Assembly (NCBI RefSeq): GCF_963082655.1
Contig: NC_081552.1
Span: 6,758,648-6,822,647 of the forward strand
Length of the DNA: 64,000 nucleotides
Source of the DNA: Stomoxys calcitrans
Taxonomy: Eukaryota > Arthropoda > Insecta > Diptera > Muscidae
Direction: 5' to 3'
In this document: positions 56,251 through 64,000 of the stretch, piece after piece
Position numbering within the stretch: position 1 is the first letter of the stretch
Layout: the number at the start of each line of letters is the position of its first letter
Notes under the pieces: model-generated
What the model saw: the letters and a program-made list of their open reading frames with translations, nothing else
The model's database searches: none
What the model was told of the DNA's origin: nothing
Position numbers and translations under genes: made by a program

Positions 56251-56699
56251 CTCTAAGAAAACCCCAAACTATGTGCTACAGTGTGGAACAACGGATTAAA
56301 GCATTGAATTGAAAACAATAATTGTTTTTAATTAAACTTAATTGAGACACTTATGATATCGGTAGAATAGAGGATAGACTACCAAATATGAGACCATGAG
56401 CTCCAATCTCCGCGGTGACAAAATTATTAAAATAGTTTTTAGGATATAAGATGAGAGACAAAGAAAAACTCGAGAGCATCAGTAAACGAACGACAACAAG
56501 CAGCGAGAGCCGAACAAAGAAAACCACACACTAAAGGCATGCAAATGTCACATTTTGAATACCCACCACCCCACATATATTCATTAACAAGTGATGGCAG
56601 TTGCCCAACAACAAAATATTGAGTGCACTATCTGTCAGAATCAGTGATTAGTGCAACTCTGATTTTTTGTATGTTACTAGTTGACAGATAGTGCATTTC
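56251..56699. other. Gene-free stretch with a 72-bp inverted repeat
   Basis: No gene. TGCACTATCTGTCA at 56624-56637 and its exact reverse complement at 56682-56695 enclose a 44-base loop that itself contains a short AATCAG/CTGATT stem. Confidence 0.6.
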
Positions 56700-57812
56700 G
56701 CGAGAAAAATCGAACTAGCCATGTCCATCCGTCCGTCCGTCTGTCGAAATCACGATAGCGGTCGAACGCGTAGAGGTAGCCGCTTGAAATTTTGTGCAGA
56801 TAATTAATATTGATGTAGGTCGTCGGGGTTTGCAAATGGGCCATATCGTCTCAGATTTAGATGTAGCTCCCATATAAACCGATCTCCCTATTTAATAACT
56901 TGAGCCCCTGGAAGCTGCAATTTTTGTCCCACTAGGCTAAAATTATGTATGTAGTGTTCTGTTATGACTCTCAACAACTGTTTCAAGTATGGTCTAATTC
57001 GTCGATAACCATATAAACCGATCTCCCGATTTGACTTCTAGAGCCCCTGGAAGCCGCAATTTATGTCTGATTAAGCTTGTAGTGTTCTGCTATGACTTGA
57101 AACAACTCTGCTAAGTACGATTTAGATCGGTCTATAACCTGATATAGCTCCCATTTAAACCGATTTCCCGATTTGACTTCTTAAGCCCTTTCAAGCCGCA
57201 ATTTTTGCCTGATTTGGCTGACATTTTGTATGTGATGTTCTGTTATAACTTCCAACAACTGTACAGAATACGTTCCAAAGCAATCTATAACCTGATACAG
57301 CTCCCATATAAACCGATCGCCCGATTTGACTTCTTGAGACCCTGGAAGCCGCAACTTTTGTCCTGAAAATTATTGGCTGAAATTTTGCACGTAGAGTTCT
57401 GTTGTGACTTTCAACAACTGTACAAAGTACGGTCCAAATCGGTCAATAACTTGATATAGCACCCATATAAACCGATCTCCCGCTTTGACTTCTTGAGTCC
57501 ATTCAAGGCGCAATTTTTGTTCGATATGGCTCAAATTTTGCATGCGATGTTCTGTTACTTCTTCCAACAACTGTGCCAAATACGAACAAAATCAGTCTAT
57601 AACCTGATATAGCTCCCATGTAATCATCCTTGTTCGGTTCCTAGAAGTTTAAATATTTGCTGATTTGACAGAAGTTTTGTATGCAGAATAAAATTATGCC
57701 CTTCAACAAAATTATTTTGCATACATTTTTAGCAGAATGTATGCAACCACCATGGAGGTAGTGGGTTCGCAAGATTCGGCCCGTCCAAACTTAGCACGCT
57801 TTTACTTGTTTA
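56700..57812 (+). mobile_element. DINE-like lineage S variant, start truncated
   Basis: It begins with CTAGCCATGTCCATCCGTCC and GTCCGTCTGTCGAAATCACG. About six units carry CCCATATAAACCGATC and TTGACTTCT. It ends with CCATGGAGGTAGTGGG, ATTCGGCCCGTCCAAACTTA and CGCTTTTACTTGTTT. The TATA core and opening end are missing. Confidence 0.83.
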
Positions 57813-60430
57813 ATTTTCTTAGCAAATTTTTTTAAATTTTTTTATGTATTTAAAAAATCTCAATTTTTTCAGTTTTTACTGCAAAACATATTTTTTTAGC
57901 ATTATATTACCATTTATATGGTACACTGAAAGTGTTTACAGAAATTTCACTAACGAACATTTACAAAATTACTTTTGATAAGATGATCGTCACCTACATG
58001 TCGCTGTTATTCCGTACCATGCTGCTCTTGGGCTTGGCCGCATCCCTTTATGTGTATAGTATGCAGTTGTGATTGCTTGTTGTATGATATTTTATGTGTA
58101 CGCCATGGAATAACAGGACAATGGCATGCTGTCAAAGAGTCATTCAATTCGGCTTGTGCAGCCCTTTACACCACACCTTGGCTTGCTTATGAATAACACT
58201 GTTGTTGTAATATTTTAGCTTGCAATGCGAGTGCCTTTTAACATAAAATTTTTACTTTGTGTCTTCCAAATTCGGAATAAATTATTGCTGGAAAATTAAC
58301 GTATCGTGTCGTCGTTTTTTGACAAAAGTTTTTGCTTATTATAATTATTTATTGTTACCATAAATATTTGTTAAACTAAATTTAGAAATTACCATTTTTT
58401 TTTTTTTTGATTTTAAGGACAATTTTCTTTAGATAAAAGATTTTTAACTTCTTTTTCGGGATTTATTTATCTCATAAGGTAAATTTGAGATCTAGTATTA
58501 AAATAAACGTTTAGCAAAATATCGTTGAATAAGGAATTTTATTTCTAATTCAATTTGGGAAAAGGCCAAATTTGAAGTTAAAGAAACAGATAGGCCGTTC
58601 AAAAAGGCGTGAATAAGACCCTTTTTTTTCAACCAACACGCAGGGAATGTCCCCTATGTATGCATTGCATTGCGTTGGCTTGTGGGAATTTAGTAAGACT
58701 TGTTTTTTTTTTGATCGAAACCATTTCCAAAGTCCTGCAATCAAGGAAGAAATCTTAAAGTTTTTGCAATCGTTTTTTGAGTGTATGTAAAATTTTCGAT
58801 TTTCGTTAACTTCATCTAATGATTTTGCAACCATTACCATTTCATGTCAACTATCCATTTGGCCTTGTGCACCCTTAGACAATTGCATATGTCGATTGTT
58901 CTCATCTTCTCACCCTCTAAACATTCATACAAAGCCAATAATACAAATTAAAAGACCAACACTTAATGACTTTCCCGTCAAACTTCAGAGTGTGACATAG
59001 TGGCCAAATGCAGGGAAAATCATTAATAAAAATCAAAAAATGAAGGCGTAACGAATAATGTCACGTTTCAAAATTAGTTATGTCAGTAACCAACAAAGTA
59101 TTAATAAAATTGGTCTACAGTGATATTAGAAGACCGGCAACACCAAATAAAACAAAGCAAACCAGAAAGGATTAACTTTCTAAGTATGCCACGAGTGGGT
59201 TGGCATTAAGCAATGAATCAAACAAAGGATGACAAATTTTATTAATTACGAACACAAGATATTAAATCAACCAAAACTGTAGATGAGGGGGCGATACATA
59301 AACAGCCATATTTTCTTAAGGTGTCTGTAAAACTTTTAAAATCAATTAATTTCTAGAATTGGAATCTAGAAAAATTCTAATTAACACCATATTTTTCCAT
59401 AACACACTTGCATCGCATGTTGCCAAACATATGATAAGCATATTATTGATATGTTATTCAATGCCAGCTTAACAGTTTTCATATGTAAATGACACCGCCC
59501 ATTGCCAAGGGGACCAGAGGCAGAGCGAGTGAGGGGAGTTAACATAGTTTACACCAAATTTAATTTCCTGAAATAACAACTTCAAAAAATCATAATAAAG
59601 TTGTCATACAAATCATTATCTTTGAAATATAATAAGCGCTTTCCTTCTGAGAGAGGGAAAACTCCATAGTAATACAGAAATTCCACCCTGTGACATGACA
59701 TTATTTTCTTAAGAATTTTGTTTTTCAAAAATGTTTAAGATATTTTGGGGTGCAAACCCTTCTTAAACCAACAGAGGTTCTGCCTTGTGACATTTGACAT
59801 CGGTTCGTAGGGTCCCCTTTAACAAAACGTGTGTCCATGGTTGACACTTAATTATCCCCCAAATGTTGTGCTCTTGTGTCGAGTTTATCTAAGAAACCAT
59901 CTTTTCTTCAACTTGAGAGGTAAGACTGTAATAGCGGAAGAGTGACAATGGTTTTGGTGGCAGCGAAAAAATGTCAAGTGTTTGGTTTTTAAAACCTCAG
60001 GAATGAGCAAAGATCCCTTAGGCCTTACAAATGACACGTGATTTCTGATTAGCTTTTGAAATAGGCGGACATTCCTTTCGCGGCCAAACACAAAACAGAT
60101 TTTTCTACTTCCTCATTAATTGTAGAAGAGATGAAAAATGATTCAAAAATAATTAATTTCCTAAAGATGTAGGACATCAACGAGTAGGTCGTTAAAAAGC
60201 TTAAATATTTGTTGAAACTTCAAATGTAGTGATTTTAAATACTCGTTTTTAACTTTTCCCTAGGGAAAATGGAGCAATTAAATTTAATTTCCTTAAGGTT
60301 GGTTTCAAACTATATGATATCTTAATTTCATTCATTAACATTTTGCTATCGTTAGTGAAACACTCGGCAAAAGTTATTTCTTCACTCTAGTTTAGTGTAA
60401 GTTTAAATTCAAAAGAAGTTAATTATAAAG
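57813..60430. other. Long gene-free stretch
   Basis: AT-rich DNA with poly-T runs near 58388 and 58620-58710. I recognise no protein, RNA gene or repeat family of this window here. Confidence 0.45.
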
Positions 60431-60623
60431 ACAAGTAAAAAGGTGTTATGTTCGACCGGGCCGAACTTTGGATACCCACCAACTCGGGTATATATGTAAA
60501 CCACATTTCGTCAAAATCCGGTGAAAAATGCATACCTTATGGCACATAGCAGCTATATCGAAATATGTTCATTGTTCAATTGTGTATAACAAAATATCGG
60601 CCTTTTAAGTAGCTATATCTAAA
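60431..60623 (-). mobile_element. DINE-like lineage G hairpin-end fragment
   Basis: ACAAGTAAAAAGGTGTTATG, TTCGACCGGGCCGAACTTTG and ACCCACCAACTCGGGTATAT, with about 100 bases of interior. Confidence 0.82.
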
Positions 60624-60730
60624 AACAAATAAAAAGGCGTTAAGTTCGGCCGGGCCGAACTTTGGATACCTACCACCTCGGGTATATATGTAAACCACCT
60701 TTCGTGAAAATCCGGTAAAAAATGCATTCC
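60624..60730 (-). mobile_element. Second lineage G hairpin-end fragment
   Basis: AACAAATAAAAAGGCGTTAA, an intact hairpin TTCGGCCGGGCCGAA and ACCTACCACCTCGGGTATAT. It is cut off at GAAAATCCGGTAAAAAATGC, where the RTE tail starts. Two independent hairpin ends stand in tandem. Confidence 0.85.
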
Positions 60731-61407
60731 GTTACTTTACTTTAATTGACTATGACAGAATATTTGGTCCACTAGCCGTACGTAGAATAGCGTTCCAAGC
60801 GCCTCGATCTTCTGCGCTCATTCTAAAATCTCTGACACCAAGTTTTGAGGTGTCTCCCACCACTTGATCTTTCCATCGGGTTTTGGTCATCCCGGTTAGC
60901 GTGTACCACCGTGTTTGCCTTTAAAAGACTTCTTTGCTGGAGCTTCTTCATCCATTCTAACATGACCTAGCCAACGCAGTATTTTGATGCGTGTAACTAT
61001 GCTATCGTTGCCATACAGCTCATACAGCTCGTGGTTCATACGCCGCCTATATTCTCCATTAACGCAAATTGGTCCATACATTTTACGAAGAATCTTTCTC
61101 TCAAATACTCCAAGCACTGCCTCATCTGTTTTCACAATTACCAATGCTTCAGGACTATATATATAGTGTAATCTTCGCCTCTCGAAAGGTGGCATTGTTT
61201 CTAAACTGCTTACTTATTCCAAAGTAGCATCTGTTTACCAGTATTATTCTTCGCTCAATCTCAAAACTGGTGTCATTCGTTTCGGTTACGGCGGTGCCGA
61301 GGAAGATAAAGTTACTGACTATCTCAAAGTTGTGGTTCCCAACTTCCTCCATTTTCTTTCTCTGCTCTCTGCTCGGTTGGGCAAGGTTTTTTGGGAGTTG
61401 AAACCAT

Positions 61408-61764
61408 TCATTTCGTCTTATCTCCATTTACTGCCAGAGCCATTTTCACTGATTCTCTTTCGACTCTTTCAAAGGCTGCAGTTACTACTTCCGGTGACCG
61501 ACCTATGATATCGATATCGTCGGCATAGGCGAGTAGCATGTGTTTTCTTGTGATTAGTGTGCTATATGTTTTCACATCTGCATCTCGTATAATCTTCTCC
61601 AACAGGATGTTAAAGAGATCACATGATAGGCTGCCTCCTTGTCTGAAACATCGTTTGGTATTAAATGGTTCCGAGACATTCTTTTCTATTCTTACTGAGG
61701 AACGCGTATCAGCGATTGTCATCGCGAGTCTTATTAACTTTGCAGGGATACCAAACTCAGACAT
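61408..61764 (-). pseudogene. Reverse transcriptase palm of RTE-like copy B
   Basis: A 118-residue frame with SLSCDLFNILLEKIIRDADV and MLLAYADDIDIIGRSPEV; the two catalytic aspartates of YADD are present near residues 82-83. The upstream conserved GFRQGDS reads CFRQGGS. Flanking parts of the polymerase are in different frames. Confidence 0.88.
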
Positions 61765-62805
61765 GGCTTGAAATACCTTTGAACGTAAAGGAGTATCGAA
61801 GGCGGCTTTGAAGTCAACAAAGAGATAGTAGGTGTTGATTTGTCCTTCTCGAGTCTTTTCCAGGATTTGGCGCAGTTTGAATATTTGGTCTATGGTGGAT
61901 TTACCAGCTCTAAAGCCGCATTGATAGGGACCAATTATCTCATTGACTTAAGGTTTTAATATTTCAAACAGTACGCTCGAGAGTATCTTGTATGCGATGG
62001 GGAGGAAACTTATTCCTCTGTAGTTGGCACATTCCGTCTTGTCTCCTTTATTGTGTACGGGACATAGTATGATGAGGTTCCATTCATCGGGTATGCGTTG
62101 ATGCATGCCCCTTGTCAGCGTGTCGCCTCCGGTCTTAAATAGTTCAGCGGGTAACCCGTCGGCTCCAGCTGCCTTGTTGTTTTTCAGTCGGGTCACTGCT
62201 ACCTGGATCTTATTCTGATTAGGAGGTTAACATTCTATACCATCATCATTGATTGGTTCTGCGGTATCCTCTTCGCCGCCAACGTTGGACACTAGCAGTT
62301 GAGCAAAATATTCTTTACATATTCTCAGCATGCTATCTGTGTCAGTTACCGGATTTCCTTTTTTGTCTCTGCAGGAGAATGTGCCTAAACTAAAGCCATC
62401 GGTTTGAAGTTTACTTCTTTGATAGAATTTGGGGACTTCATTCCATCCATTTCCTTTTTATTTCTGCGGATGTTTCTCCTCTCTCCTCTCTCCTTTTCTC
62501 CCAATACTTCTCCTACATCTGGCGCGTTGCTACTGATTGCAGGGTTGCTTTATATGCCGCATTCTTGGCTTCAGTATATCTCGACACTCTTGGTCGTACC
62601 ATGGGTTTCTTGGAGTAGGCTTCCGGTACCCAAGTACGGATTTCGCGGCATTTTCCATGGAGTGGGCAATAATTTGCCACTGCGCCATTACATCATCTGA
62701 GCAAGGAGTGCTTTCATCAAGTACTTGGGTCAGTCGAGTGGAGTATGCCGCTGCCATTTGTTATGTTTGCTGCTTTTTAATGTCCAGCTTTCGTGCAGAG
62801 TCAGA

Positions 62806-63264
62806 TCATATTTTCCTCGCCATGTTCAAACGGGTGCGAACCTTTGCTGCAACGAGGTAATGATCCGAATCTATATTCGCTCCACGGATCGATCGTACAT
62901 CTAACACGCTGGATGAATGTCTTCCATCTATCACAACGTGATTAATTTGGTTTCTCGTGTTTTGATCGGGTGACAGCCATGTGGCTTTGTGAATATTTTT
63001 ATGTTGAAATCTTGTGCTACTAACTACCATGTTTTTTGCCGCGGCGAAATCTGTTAGCCACAACCCATTACTGGACGTTATCTCGTGGAGGCTAAACTTT
63101 CCGACTGTTGGACCAAAAATGTCTTCCTTCTCTATCTTCACATTAAAATCTCCCAGAACGATTTTAATATCATGGGCGGGGCAGCGGTCATATTCTCTCT
63201 CTAGGCGCCGTAGAAAATATCCTTGGTCTGCTCGTCTTTGTCCTCCGTCGGGGCATGGGCACAA
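62806..63264 (-). pseudogene. Endonuclease domain of RTE-like copy B
   Basis: A 152-residue frame within the apurinic-type endonuclease. It has GDFN near residues 38-41, TWLSPDQN and NHVVIDGRH around residues 94-115, and a terminal SDHYLVAAKVR with the aspartate-histidine pair of this nuclease fold. The N-terminal portion lies in another frame (63492-63806), separated by a stop or frameshift. Confidence 0.85.
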
Positions 63265-63705
63265 ATAAGGCTGATGTTGAAGAATTTGGCTTTTATGCGG
63301 ATTGCGGCTAGCATCTCATCCACCGGAGTAATGCTGGAGACAAGATGTTTCAGTCTCCGACTAACCACAAATCAACTGCCAAATTCATGCCTCATGTTAT
63401 GGCACCTATAGTATAGTTCGTCACCGTTTGGTGTTGTAGTGACGCCATTCCCAGCCCATCACACTTCCTGTAAGGCGGTAATATCTGCCTTTTACTTCTC
63501 TAATATATCCGCCAGCGCGTATACTGCACCTTCTCTATGAAAAGTGCGGACATTCCAGGTGCAGATCCGCAAATAATGGTCCTTTTTTCGTTTGCGTGGG
63601 TCGTCAACATTGGGGGGGTCGGTTTTTACTATTCCTTTGTTTCTCATAGTAGTTCTCATAGTTTTCCGGGGACGGATTACTGGCCCAGCGACCCAACCGC
63701 ATGGG

Positions 63706-63747
63706 TTTTGTGGGATTGCACATGTATTTTGTGGGATTGCACATGTA
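63706..63747. repeat. Exact 21-bp tandem duplication
   Basis: The unit starting TTTTGTGGGATTGC occurs at 63706-63726 and again at 63727-63747. On the minus strand it duplicates seven codons (the CAIPQN residues plus a final T in one copy and P in the other) in the leader part of RTE copy B. Confidence 0.9.
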
Positions 63748-63854
63748 TCCCATGTATACCAGGGAACAGACGCTGATGTTGGCCATTGGTTCTTTGAAGG
63801 CGCCAATATCTCGCATTGTCATCTCGAGTATCATTGGCACTCAGTATTTAATTA

Positions 63855-64000
63855 AGAGCCAGTGCCACTTCATCCGATTTAGTTTGGCTTTTCGACATCC
63901 GTGTCGTATATGGTTCAAATTGGTTTATTTTCAGATATAGCTACTAAAAAGAAAGATATTTTGTTATACACAATTGAACAATGACTTGTACTTATTAGTA
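63855..64000 (+). mobile_element. DINE-like lineage G fragment running off the window
   Basis: CATCCGATTTAGTTTGGCTT, TTTCGACATCCGTGTCGTAT and GATATAGCTACTAAAAAG match 38620-38710 and, reversed, the interior near 24590-24670. Orientation predicts a hairpin end beyond 64000. Confidence 0.7.

Larger units (their letters stand above)
60731..63840 (-). mobile_element. RTE-like non-LTR retrotransposon copy B, near full length
   Basis: On the minus strand the order is: a leader from about 63840; an endonuclease start (CTWNVRTFHREG, near 63550); an endonuclease core (GDFN, NHVVIDGRH and SDHYLV in the frame 62806-63264); a linker; and the RT fingers (KNNKAAGADGLPAELFKTGG, ECANYRGISFLPIAYKI; 61948-62196). 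The palm with YADD follows (61516-61527, in 61408-61764), then the thumb (61155-61427) and C-terminus (60896-61195). Such elements nick DNA and reverse-transcribe their RNA onto the cut. Frameshifts and stops separate these frames, and the RQGDS box reads RQGGS, so it is inactive. The 3' end carries a short AAAGTAAAGTAA tail. RTE/BovB-like is a tentative clade call. Confidence 0.88.

Overview
The window looks like AT-rich, repeat-saturated, gene-poor DNA from a calyptrate (muscoid) fly. I found no convincing host gene. Nearly everything recognisable is a dead transposable element or a satellite-like repeat. The fly assignment rests on many DINE-1/mini-me-type elements: a TATA-rich core followed by a (GTCY)n tract, and a TTCGGCCGGGCCGAA hairpin near the other end. 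A mariner family with deletion derivatives, a tRNA-derived SINE and an insect RTE-like non-LTR retrotransposon support it. The exact genus is inference; Stomoxys, Musca or Haematobia would all fit.

Layout. 0-1 kb: a mariner with an internal deletion but an intact-looking D,D34D catalytic region. 2.4-4.5 kb: a DINE-like element ending in a TA microsatellite, then a second repeat family ('family C', about 130-bp units). 6.3-8.3 kb: the longest DINE-like element, built of exact 153-bp tandem units. 8.4-8.6 kb: a mariner-derived MITE. 10.5-10.9 kb: a SINE with a 16-bp target-site duplication. 11.6-17.7 kb: alternating DINE-like and family C copies. 18.5-19.0 kb: a CACGA-rich foldback-like structure. 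19.6-24.3 kb: a mosaic of RTE fragments in both orientations with a DINE-like element inserted. 24.4-27.5 kb: DINE-like and family C. 29.3-30.5 kb: a Tc1/mariner-type transposase pseudogene split by a MITE that is itself split by another MITE. 32.2-33.1 kb: a decayed non-LTR retrotransposon with an RNase H remnant. 33.5-38.9 kb: several DINE-like variants interrupting a degenerate tandem array (34.8-40.2 kb). 42.1-49.7 kb: family C and DINE-like elements. 49.9-60.4 kb: mostly unclassified single-copy-looking DNA with scattered repeats. 60.4-63.8 kb: the most complete RTE-like copy, with DINE-like fragments on both sides.

The DINE-like elements fall into lineages that share the terminal hairpin but differ in internal sequence. 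S has ends of the type ATACCCTCCACCAT; G has ends of the type ATACCCACCACC. Both have the same exact 153-bp internal period, which is divisible by three and therefore creates spurious 51-residue-repeat open frames. An empty-site comparison between the two RTE copies in the window defines the ends of one S element. Elements do not cooperate as a pathway here; the window records successive nested insertions.
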